A DNA stretch of 27,793 bases from a virus, in the IMG/VR virus record IMGVR_UViG_3300042934_000249, positions 1 to 27,793 of that record. One strand, 5' to 3'. Below the pieces are notes generated by a model. The model did not search any database. It was not told the origin of the DNA and worked only from the letters and a program-made list of their open reading frames with translations. How positions within the stretch are numbered: the stretch's first letter is position 1; the number at the start of each line of letters is the position of its first letter. A program made the position numbers and the translations under genes. Positions 1-6,724 of the stretch are shown here, in pieces.

Positions 1-322
1 GCTTCGACACCTCACCCGCAACCGTCAACGTGATACCGCGACCGTCCGGGACCAACTTCGCCTCAAGCAGATCCAGAAGAACCTGCACCTGATCCGCCGA
101 CTCCCCAACAATGTGCCCGGTATAGCGCGGGTTCTTACGCACCCGCGGACCCGTAACCCCGGTCTGCGCGTTCTCACCCTGCGCCGGATGCCACACAATG
201 TACGGCGCCGCCGGCTTCGTCGTACTCCCCGGCACCACGGCAACACTGATGAACGTCTTAGACGCGAACGCGGTGATCTCCTGCGTCTTCGCCTTGAGAG
301 CGTCCGTATGCTTCTTAGACAT
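1..322 (-). CDS. Tail terminator protein (partial, 3' end outside window)
   Basis: The reading frame opens with ATG at 320-322 and runs off the left edge of the window without a stop, giving 107 visible codons. The protein starts MSKKHTDALKAK and contains PYIVWHPAQGE, GPRVRKNPRYTGHIVGES and a helical stretch QVQVLLDLLEAKLVPDG. This layout of a pseudo-dimer-like beta fold with a V(W)HPA..G motif resembles actinophage tail terminators, which cap the tail tube at the head-proximal end. It directly follows the HK97 gp10-like gene, whose stop at 323 touches this start, and that is the usual order of connector then terminator. The family call rests on pattern and position only. Confidence 0.75.
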   Translation of the reverse strand, partial: MSKKHTDALKAKTQEITAFASKTFISVAVVPGSTTKPAAPYIVWHPAQGENAQTGVTGPRVRKNPRYTGHIVGESADQVQVLLDLLEAKLVPDGRGITLTVAGEVSK

Positions 323-748
323 TCAGAGACCCGCTTTCTTGTGCGCGTCGTCAACAGCACGCTCGATGCCGCGGATGAAGTCGGCTTCCTCTTCGTGGAG
401 GGTCGTGACGAGCTCGCCACCGGGTGTCAGCGCGTTCGGAGAGTTGGGCGCACCGAACTCCACAAGATTGCCGAGACGCCCGGGGTCCTTGTCCTTGTTG
501 TAGCCAATCTCCGACTGGACAACCTCGGCACCGAACCCCTTGAAATGCTTCACATCAAAGTCGATCGCAGCCGCCGCCTGCTTGAAATGCCGACGCCGGC
601 CAACCTTCCGCGCCGCACCCCGCTTGATACGCACCGACGTGAACTTGATCGCAGACTCAAGGAACGGCCCAATGTTCTTCGGAACCGACTCAAGATCCGC
701 GGCCAGACGATCCAGGTCGTCGAAGTTGAAGGTGATCCCGTCAGCCAC
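323..748 (-). CDS. HK97 gp10-like head-tail connector / tail completion protein
   Basis: This 141-aa protein begins MADGITFNFDDLDRLAADLE from a GTG codon that overlaps the last codons of the upstream 172-aa gene. The pattern of an N-terminal helix (DLDRLAADLESVPKN), a basic middle (RIKRGAARKVGRRRHF) and a C-terminal beta part with NLVEFGAPNS and a final helix is typical of HK97 gp10-type proteins. These join the connector to the tail or help complete the tail. Its place between connector genes and the tail terminator supports the role. No transmembrane or catalytic motif is visible. Confidence 0.8.
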   Translation of the reverse strand: MADGITFNFDDLDRLAADLESVPKNIGPFLESAIKFTSVRIKRGAARKVGRRRHFKQAAAAIDFDVKHFKGFGAEVVQSEIGYNKDKDPGRLGNLVEFGAPNSPNALTPGGELVTTLHEEEADFIRGIERAVDDAHKKAGL

Positions 749-1259
749 GACCCGTGTACCGCTCTACCAGAACCAAACCAACCCGCACCGCATCCTGACC
801 AAGCCACTGTGAGAGAAACAGATCCTTCTCATACTTCGTGGACGATGCAGTCGCTGAGCGCGCGTACGACACCCAGTGCGCCAGAGATGCCTTGCCGGGT
901 CCGATGGCAGCCCTAGCGAGGAACGTGCGGATCGCCGTGTCTGCGTCAGCGCCCTCGAGACCGGCCTCAGTAACGAGTCTGTAGACCCGCGCGTAGTCTG
1001 AGTCCAGAGCGGCGCGGAACGCGTACACCGCGTGCTGCCCACCCATCGCTTCAACCTCCGCGGCAGTAAGCACGTGCTCGCCCGGCGACAGTCGCATAGC
1101 CGCCGCCGCCATGCCAGTGCGATACGCGTCCACTGACGCGCCCAGCATGGCGGCTACGGCACGCCCACCTTGTAGCGCCCTCTCACCTTTGCGGCGCATC
1201 CTCTCGGGACTTTTCCGGTTGCGGCTAACCCAGGCCGGGCGGCGATGACGGATCGACAT
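741..1259 (-). CDS. Unrecognised 172-aa protein inside the head-tail gene block
   Basis: I do not recognise this protein. It opens MSIRHRRPAWVS from ATG 1257-1259, with GGAAGG eight bases upstream as ribosome binding site. A longer in-frame GTG at 1320-1322 exists but has poor codon use. The N-terminus is strongly basic. Residues around RLSPGEHVLTAAEVEAMGG resemble the 'PGE-hydrophobic-TA-EV-GG' segment seen in some tape-measure or minor tail proteins, but no further similarity is evident. The C-terminal half is helical. It overlaps the GTG of the next gene by 8 bp. Third codon positions ending in T or A (GGT, GTT, GCT, ACT) are commoner than in flanking head genes, which suggests separate acquisition. 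Confidence 0.6.
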   Translation of the reverse strand: MSIRHRRPAWVSRNRKSPERMRRKGERALQGGRAVAAMLGASVDAYRTGMAAAAMRLSPGEHVLTAAEVEAMGGQHAVYAFRAALDSDYARVYRLVTEAGLEGADADTAIRTFLARAAIGPGKASLAHWVSYARSATASSTKYEKDLFLSQWLGQDAVRVGLVLVERYTGRG

Positions 1260-1273
1260 GTACTGTGCCTTCC

Positions 1274-1396
1274 ATGAATCTTGACGAGTACGTCGCGACA
1301 GCCATAAGTCAGGCTCCGCCACTTACGGCAACCCAAATGGAACGAATAGGCGCGCTGTTCGCCGGGACCGCTCAGGACACCGACTCGACGGGGTAA
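1274..1396 (+). CDS. Small plus-strand protein, possible moron-like gene
   Basis: This is the only credible gene on the plus strand. ATG 1274-1276 opens a 40-aa frame ending TAA 1394-1396. The peptide starts MNLDEYVATAISQAPPLT and continues Q-M-E-R-I-G-A-L-F, matching the 'hhxxAPPLTxxQxxxhxxLh' pattern common in short actinobacterial and actinophage proteins of unknown function. Its start lies 14 bp from the divergent start of the 172-aa gene, and its tail overlaps the 3' end of the DUF6093 gene antisense by 25 bp. No good Shine-Dalgarno is seen. TACTGT at 1261-1266 could be a -10 giving a leaderless message, but no -35 is evident. Codons such as ATA, CTT, AGT and AAT differ from the neighbours. 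Confidence 0.5.
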   Translation: MNLDEYVATAISQAPPLTATQMERIGALFAGTAQDTDSTG

Positions 1397-1770
1397 CGGT
1401 GCGCGGTAACCTGCCCCGCCTGCGCCTCACCCTTTGTGCGGAACACCCGCCCAACAAGCGAGGCGTCCGCAGTGGATGCAGTGACCCGCCACAGCACGTT
1501 GACAACCACGTTCGGGGTCGCGCCGACCGCAACATGAATCTGGACGTCCTGAACGGCCGGGACTTGTGATCCCTGTTCCCGCTCGGACACCGTCAGAGTC
1601 GGATACTTCACCCGACCCGGAACCGCCGCGTAAACCGACACCTCTGTATCGGTGTACAGCCCATCAGCATCCGGCCCAGTACGCGTGATCGTGTACGCCT
1701 TGAACGTCTCCGTGAACCGCGCCTCAGCCTGCGCGCGACCCCTACCCAGCGCCCCACTCAGGATGCTCAC
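1372..1770 (-). CDS. Head-tail connector / stopper protein (DUF6093-like)
   Basis: This 132-aa protein starts MSILSGALGRGRAQAEARF from a GTG that shares GTGA with the stop of the upstream gene (1767-1769). An in-frame GTG 18 bases earlier is less likely. It shows the features of DUF6093 proteins of actinophages: a basic N-terminal helix followed by a beta-rich body with YTITRTGPDADGLYT and a C-terminal barrel with LVGRVFRTKGEAQAGQ. Proteins at this position form a ring below the portal and adaptor that closes the filled head. Family and position agree; the exact role (stopper or adaptor) is inferred. Confidence 0.75.
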   Translation of the reverse strand: MSILSGALGRGRAQAEARFTETFKAYTITRTGPDADGLYTDTEVSVYAAVPGRVKYPTLTVSEREQGSQVPAVQDVQIHVAVGATPNVVVNVLWRVTASTADASLVGRVFRTKGEAQAGQVTAHRYPVESVS

Positions 1771-2324
1771 CGCGTGTCCACCACCCACGCCGAACGCCCG
1801 TAACGGGTCGTCAGGTACTCCCGCACGTGCGCCGGCATCGTCATACCTGCCGCCGCCCCACCATCCGCGAACGCGAACCGGAAGTCATCAATAGCTACAG
1901 AACTAAGCCCCCCGGCACCGAGCCCCAACCCGGCCTCGACCGTCACCAAAGCGCTCGAAACAAGAACACAGTTGATGCTCTTCAAGTCGGGAGGAACCAC
2001 GCTCAGCCCGTGCGAGAACGTGACATCAACAGGCTCGTCACAGTCAACGGTGATCGTGTCCTCACGGAGCGTGTACTCCACCGCCTCCCCATCACGCTCC
2101 ACAGCGTCAACAGAGACGATGAAGTCCTGGGGCAGGTCCACCCGGCCCCCAGTCGGGTACGCAACGTACGTCGACTGGGAGACCGGGTAGACCTGACTGC
2201 GCATTACACCACGCATGAGGGCCGCAGCGTCGTCCAGCAACGCCTCAACCATCTCTTCCTCCTGAACCGTGAAGGTACGCATCAGACGCGCCCCCAGGTC
2301 AGAGGCGGTGGCGAATGCGACCAT
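1767..2324 (-). CDS. Head-tail connector (adaptor) protein
   Basis: This 185-aa protein follows the capsid gene by three bases and overlaps the next gene by 4 bp. The N-terminal third is a helical bundle (SDLGARLMRTF, EEMVEALLDDAAALMRGVM), followed by a small beta domain (VDLPQDFIVSVDAVERDG, VTFSHG) and a C-terminal helix (MPAHVREYLTTRYGR). That fold order is typical of gp15/gp6-type adaptors, which dock to the portal. SHG-x-PPDLK is a common motif where the chain returns to the helical bundle. Position directly after the major capsid gene fits. No shorter start has a better ribosome site. Confidence 0.8.
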   Translation of the reverse strand: MVAFATASDLGARLMRTFTVQEEEMVEALLDDAAALMRGVMRSQVYPVSQSTYVAYPTGGRVDLPQDFIVSVDAVERDGEAVEYTLREDTITVDCDEPVDVTFSHGLSVVPPDLKSINCVLVSSALVTVEAGLGLGAGGLSSVAIDDFRFAFADGGAAAGMTMPAHVREYLTTRYGRSAWVVDTR

Positions 2325-2327
2325 GGC

Positions 2328-3521
2328 TCAGACCGCCAGGCCGCGGTACACGCCGTGCGCGAGCGGGTTGCCGTACTTCAGGCCGATCTCGCCATAGATC
2401 TGCGACTTGATCGACGCGCCCGTGCGAGCCAGCTCCTCCTCGAAGAGAACACCCTTGCCGGGGATCTCCATGAAGACCGGGTCGACCTGCTCGAGCGACA
2501 CAACCGCGATCGTGTCAGGAGCAAGCGCCCGCTCGATGACGACGTTCAGCGTGCCGAAGTCGGTCTCGATGGTCTGCACGTTCACGCCACCCACGTTGCG
2601 GGTGCCAGCGAACAGGTCGGTCTTGCCGAACGCGTCAGCGAATGCCGACGAGATCGCGCGCTTCTGACGCGAGGAAACGAACAGTGTCGCCGTGTCCTGC
2701 TCCGAGATGCCACCGTTGTCGTAGATGCCCTGCATGAAACCGGAGAACCCGTCCCACGTCAGAGTCGTCGCCGCCTCGATGACACTGACCGTGGACGTTC
2801 CGAGCGTGATCGCCGAACCGCCGAGGGTGGCGGAGATCTTGAACGAAACAGTGGTCGAGATCGACACCACGTAGTAGACGCGGTCGGTGCGGAGACCGGT
2901 CCCGCCTGCGTTGGTGATGACGATCTTGTCGCCGTTCGAGAACGCGTGCGTCGCGGTGACAGTGTCCGTCGCCGTGGTACCCGAAACCTCGCCGGTAGCG
3001 ATGCGGTTCGTGGTCACGACAGACAGAAGCCCACCGGTCTGACGAGCGGTCGCGTTCGTAGCGGGGTTCGCCTCGATGCCGTGCCAGAACGAGTAGTTGA
3101 CGTCGCGCGCGATCGTCTTGAGCGCGTTGCTGACCTGGTGACCGTGCTCGTCCGCAACCGGGTTCGCCCCGCCGTCAGCGGAAGTCCACGGCGCAGCCTC
3201 AACGGTCTTGTACTGACCGACCGCGGCCTGCTTCGTGTACGAGGTGCTGACCGACTCGTGGAAGATCTGCACCACGTTGTCGATGTTCGAGCGCGAACGC
3301 TCCTCCGACGTGGGCGCGTCGGCACCCTCGAGACGCGACTTGATCTCCGGGTCACGGAGATCCTCGGTCTGCCACTCGAAACGAGTCGAAGAGGTCGACT
3401 TGCCGCCGCCAATACCGCCCGAGAGCGACAGAAGCGGGGTGTCAGTGGGGGTGATGGCGATCAGTTCGCCGTGATAGTTCGGGAGATTGAACGTCGTCCC
3501 GAGACCAGAGACAGTAGCCAT
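2328..3521 (-). CDS. Major capsid protein (SU10 / DUF5309-like, HK97 fold) with inserted beta domain
   Basis: This 397-aa protein builds the icosahedral shell. The N-arm (MATVSGLGTTFNLPNYHGEL, then TDTPLL), the early RFEWQTEDLRDP, the long helix VGQYKTVEAAPW and the C-terminal segment (VSLEQVDPVFMEIPGKG, GEIGLKYGNP) match the SU10-like branch of HK97-fold capsids. Residues about 172-256 are a Thr/Ser/Val-rich beta segment (HAFSNGDKIVITN, VYYVVS, LGGSAITLG) breaking the core between GGLLSVV and TWDGFSGFMQGIYD. It looks like a surface insertion domain. AAAGG upstream of ATG 3519-3521 serves as ribosome site. The scaffold gene ends three bases upstream, and connector genes follow. Confidence 0.93.
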   Translation of the reverse strand: MATVSGLGTTFNLPNYHGELIAITPTDTPLLSLSGGIGGGKSTSSTRFEWQTEDLRDPEIKSRLEGADAPTSEERSRSNIDNVVQIFHESVSTSYTKQAAVGQYKTVEAAPWTSADGGANPVADEHGHQVSNALKTIARDVNYSFWHGIEANPATNATARQTGGLLSVVTTNRIATGEVSGTTATDTVTATHAFSNGDKIVITNAGGTGLRTDRVYYVVSISTTVSFKISATLGGSAITLGTSTVSVIEAATTLTWDGFSGFMQGIYDNGGISEQDTATLFVSSRQKRAISSAFADAFGKTDLFAGTRNVGGVNVQTIETDFGTLNVVIERALAPDTIAVVSLEQVDPVFMEIPGKGVLFEEELARTGASIKSQIYGEIGLKYGNPLAHGVYRGLAV

Positions 3522-3524
3522 GGT

Positions 3525-4148
3525 CTAGCCTTTCTGCGCAGCCTTCTGCGTCTTGAGAGTTGCCGCGAGCGCAAAGTTGCGCGCCGCGGTTGCAGCCTTG
3601 ATCGCGTCGTCGATGTCATCAGCAGCCGGCTTGGCGGGAGCCTTAGCCCCACCGTCACCGCCGCCCTGGAACCGGCCCTGCTGAGCCGCAAGGTGCGGCT
3701 TCTTCGCAAGGAGCTCATTGACTGCGTCCGCGAGAGTGTCAGAGTCGACATTCCCGTCGTCATCAACCTCGAAAGACCCGGGGTCAACGATCGAGGGATA
3801 CGCAAGGATGTCGGTCGGATCGGCGAGCTTGCCCGTCGCAGCAGCGCGAAGGTTGGCCTTCACAACCCGAAGGTTGGCGGCACTGGTCGCTTCGGCACGC
3901 GCCTCAGCCTTTGCGGCCTCCAGCGCCTGCTCCTCAGCGGGCTTATCTCGCAACGCCAGTTCGGCACGTACACGCTCGAGCTCGGTCTTCGCATCGCGCG
4001 CTTCGGCCTTCGCCGCCGCACGTTCCGCCTTCATCCGATCGAGCGCCTGCTTACCGGCGTCCCCAAGTGCACCCTCACCCGAATCGAGCTCGTGTGCACT
4101 ATCCTGCGTTTCGTCATCCACCGTTGCGGTGGTCTCCTGCTCTGACAT
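3525..4148 (-). CDS. Capsid scaffolding protein
   Basis: This 207-aa protein is acidic at the N-terminus, then mostly a long charged Ala/Glu/Arg/Lys coiled coil (about residues 32-95, with KAERAAAKAEARDAKTELER). It ends in a Gly/Ala/Lys linker and a short C-terminal helix (DDIDDAIKAATAARNFALA). Scaffold proteins guide capsid assembly and leave or are cleaved before packaging; they typically sit just upstream of the capsid gene, as here. GAGGAG lies 9 bases before the ATG. The sequence itself is low-complexity, so the call depends on architecture and location. No protease domain is visible, so this is not a protease-scaffold fusion. Confidence 0.88.
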   Translation of the reverse strand: MSEQETTATVDDETQDSAHELDSGEGALGDAGKQALDRMKAERAAAKAEARDAKTELERVRAELALRDKPAEEQALEAAKAEARAEATSAANLRVVKANLRAAATGKLADPTDILAYPSIVDPGSFEVDDDGNVDSDTLADAVNELLAKKPHLAAQQGRFQGGGDGGAKAPAKPAADDIDDAIKAATAARNFALAATLKTQKAAQKG

Positions 4149-4175
4149 GAGAAATTGCTCCTCGGTTGAGTTGGT

Positions 4176-4190
4176 GCAGCGTTGCGCTGC
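4176..4190 (-). repeat. Hairpin copy 1, CAGCGCAACGCTG type, in scaffold leader
   Basis: A perfect 6-bp stem with a 3-base loop lies in the 74-bp gap between the MuF-like gene and the scaffold start. The same 13-base core, CAGCGCAACGCTG on the minus strand, occurs at 8895-8907 just before the small terminase gene. Two identical hairpins in leaders of two head genes suggest a shared RNA signal, such as processing or translation control. No run of T follows, so a classic terminator is not supported. Confidence 0.5.
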
Positions 4191-4222
4191 GGCCTTCCGC
4201 CCAAAAGGAGCGGGAAGAATTT

Positions 4223-5242
4223 TCAGTACAGGTACCCGTACCGGTTGAGAAGTTCCGCGATGCGTTCCGGATCGGTCGACATGCGCATGATCTGCTCAGG
4301 CATCAGGCGGAGCGTCTTCGTCCGCCGATACCTGTCCGAACCGCTCCGGTAAAGGTCATCGTTGGAGCGAGCCCACGCTGAACGCGCCGTCGTGCCCTCC
4401 GGGGTCGCATAAACCACGAGCGGCGAACCGTCAGCCGTCCGACCGATCTGAACCGGACGTAGCGACGCGCGGGAGTACGACCCGTCAGGACGTTTCGTGG
4501 AGGTGAGCGCACCACGGCGGGCGTTGACCACCTTGACGGGGTCAGCGCCGGCCCTGATTGCCTCGGCGCCAGCCTTCGTGAACACCCGCTCCTGCTCCGC
4601 AGAAGATAGCGACTCGAAATAGTCGGACGGAGACGAGAAGAACCCATCCGGTGTCTCGTTCTCGTACAACGGCATCGACGTACACCGGCAACCCGGATGC
4701 CTCTTGAAGTCAGTCCGGTACCCCTTGACGCCCGCGAGGATCGCACACCTCGAACACGCCCCCGGGTTCACCACCCGGATGCTGAACAGCGACCCACGCC
4801 CGACAGCGGCCGTCTTATCGGCCATCCGTCCCGCGTCGCGGACCAGCGTCGCAGCCATCACGTGCATCAGCGCCGCACCAGTCCTGAACGCTTCCCCAAC
4901 GCCACTGCCACGGCCAATCAGCCGCTTCGTGGTGGTGACCGCCGCATACAGTTCCGGGGCCACAGAACGGCCCTCACGAGTCACCCCGCCGAACGCCTCC
5001 GGAACCACCTCCGGTCCACCGGACCCCAACGCACGCGTGGTGAACCCCGACGCCATCCGCGCCGCGTTCACCTGGCCCGCCGAAACGGCAACCTCCAACT
5101 CGGGTGCAATCGCAGACCAGCCGGCCTCAAGCGACCCAGCCGACATGCGACCCCACAACAGAGACGCCTGTGCGGCCGTGCGCTCAGACTCCGCTACGAG
5201 ACGATCCTGATGGCGAGAAGCAACCTCAAGCAGCGTCGCCAT
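4223..5242 (-). CDS. MuF-like minor head (capsid maturation) protein
   Basis: This 339-aa protein overlaps the end of the portal gene by 17 bp. The N-terminal half is helical. The centre carries the MuF-like signature: GACSRCAILAGVKGYRTDF followed by RHPGCRCTSMPLY, with Cys163, Cys166, His182, Cys185 and Cys187 placed to bind a metal. MuF-like proteins sit inside or at the head vertex in few copies, and some are ejected with the DNA. Beyond residue about 195 there is an extra C-terminal region (SSPSDYFESLSSAEQERVFTKAGAEAIR, later RRTKTLRLMPEQIMRM) that could be a separate domain; no toxin catalytic motif was recognised in it. Location after portal is standard. Confidence 0.88.
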   Translation of the reverse strand: MATLLEVASRHQDRLVAESERTAAQASLLWGRMSAGSLEAGWSAIAPELEVAVSAGQVNAARMASGFTTRALGSGGPEVVPEAFGGVTREGRSVAPELYAAVTTTKRLIGRGSGVGEAFRTGAALMHVMAATLVRDAGRMADKTAAVGRGSLFSIRVVNPGACSRCAILAGVKGYRTDFKRHPGCRCTSMPLYENETPDGFFSSPSDYFESLSSAEQERVFTKAGAEAIRAGADPVKVVNARRGALTSTKRPDGSYSRASLRPVQIGRTADGSPLVVYATPEGTTARSAWARSNDDLYRSGSDRYRRTKTLRLMPEQIMRMSTDPERIAELLNRYGYLY

Positions 5243-6707
5243 CAGCGGTATCCGCCTCTAGCTCAGCCTGCAACGCCTCCTGAACACCAACACCCATCGC
5301 GACATCGGATTCTTCCTTCAGCATCCGCTTGATCCGAGCCATGTCATACGGGTCAATACCGTCCCGCTCCATGATCCACTCCAGCGGATACCCGGTCTGC
5401 CGCTTCTTCAGAAGCGCGTCCGCAAGCTGCGACTCCGAGCGGATCTCAGGGTTCTTCCACACGATCGTGGACATGCGAACCTCATCCGCAAGAGAGTTCT
5501 CCCCCTTCGCGAGAGCGATCAGACGAAAGATCTCCTGAATACCAGGGTTCGCATACGTCTGGAACTCGTATTCCTTGTTGACAAGACCAAGCTCCGACTT
5601 CTCCAGCCCGTCACCGCCTACATTCGACATACCCACCTTGGAAATGAGGTACGTCGGAGGGGTACGGGTCTGAGAGAAGATGTGCCCGACCAGAATGTCG
5701 ATCACATCGGTGAAAACATCCAGCTTCGCCGCATCCCACTGGTCAACCTTCGCGTGCTCGCCAGAGAACACAGCAAAACGCGTCTCGTTGAGTTCCTTCA
5801 TCGTCAACGGCTGCTCGAGGAACGTGCCGTCCGGCTGAGGAATGCGCCGCATCGGCGGCTGCGCGCCCAGAAGCACACGCGCCGGCATAGACGCATAGTC
5901 AGCCGCGAAGAACAGATAAGCCCACAGCAGGTTCACCGCGTTCTGCTTCGGGATCACCGCCTCAATCTCAGAGACCGGCTCACCACGCAGCATCGGACGG
6001 TTCGGAATCTCCACAATGGGCACAACACCCATGGGGTTCCGCTGCGGGTTCGGCTCGCCAGGAACCTCACGCAGCTCCCACGCGCCCCAAGAACTCGACG
6101 ACAGCGCAGCCATCTGCACCGACTGGGGCTCATTCCCCATCGCCGCGGCAGCCGAACGGGGACGAACGAACTTCCACAACTGGTCGGGTGTATACAGGTT
6201 CGCGTACTCGTTGGTCTCATCAACCCACGTCTTCAGCGCAGCCTTCCGCTTACGCGGATTCATCCAGTCGTACTCGATCTCGACATTCGACGGGTGCTCC
6301 CAGGTCACCTCGGCGTCATCGCCCCACACCATCACGTAAGAACGCTTGGCGTTGAACGACGTAAGGAACCCCTGAGACGACTGCGCGTCCATCTGGTTCC
6401 TCAGCCAGTGATCCCACAGGCCAGACGCGCGGCGCTGCGTGGCGGCATCCCGAACCATCGGGTCTTCGCCACGCAGCTTCACGCCCAGAACCTTCGTGCG
6501 CTCCCCGATGGCGTTTGTCACAGACGCGCACCAGTTGTCAGAGAACTCCGAATAGCGGGCACCGTTCGCCTTCAGCCACTCATCCGTGGCAAACGTAAGC
6601 TTCTGGTGACCCGCGTAGTACTGCTCGAACATATCGATCTGTGGCCTACGGGCGACAAGCCGCTTGTTGATTTTGTTGACAAGCGCAAGGGCTTCTTTCG
6701 AGTCCAT
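5226..6707 (-). CDS. Portal protein (SPP1 gp6-like)
   Basis: This 493-aa protein forms the dodecameric ring through which DNA enters the head. The start is ATG 6705-6707, preceded by AGGGGTTTC; an in-frame TTG 21 bases earlier is less likely. The N-terminus (ALALVNKINKR, FEQYYAGHQKLTF), the clip/stem region (NWCASVTNAIGERTKVLGV), IEAVIPKQNAVNLLWAYLFFAADYASMPARVLLG and the late segment (DVIDILVGHIFSQTRTPPTYLISK) are in the order and spacing of actinophage portals of the gp6 family. The usual acidic C-terminal tail is present (LQAELEADTADGDAA). It lies between large terminase and MuF-like genes. Confidence 0.93.
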   Translation of the reverse strand: MDSKEALALVNKINKRLVARRPQIDMFEQYYAGHQKLTFATDEWLKANGARYSEFSDNWCASVTNAIGERTKVLGVKLRGEDPMVRDAATQRRASGLWDHWLRNQMDAQSSQGFLTSFNAKRSYVMVWGDDAEVTWEHPSNVEIEYDWMNPRKRKAALKTWVDETNEYANLYTPDQLWKFVRPRSAAAAMGNEPQSVQMAALSSSSWGAWELREVPGEPNPQRNPMGVVPIVEIPNRPMLRGEPVSEIEAVIPKQNAVNLLWAYLFFAADYASMPARVLLGAQPPMRRIPQPDGTFLEQPLTMKELNETRFAVFSGEHAKVDQWDAAKLDVFTDVIDILVGHIFSQTRTPPTYLISKVGMSNVGGDGLEKSELGLVNKEYEFQTYANPGIQEIFRLIALAKGENSLADEVRMSTIVWKNPEIRSESQLADALLKKRQTGYPLEWIMERDGIDPYDMARIKRMLKEESDVAMGVGVQEALQAELEADTADGDAA

Positions 6708-6724
6708 GAAACCCCTATCGAAAG

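Noticed and set aside
1827-4145. 772-codon open frame on the plus strand
   Set aside because: It lies antisense to the connector, capsid and scaffold genes, has an Arg-rich composition typical of a shadow frame in G+C-rich DNA, and has no domain.
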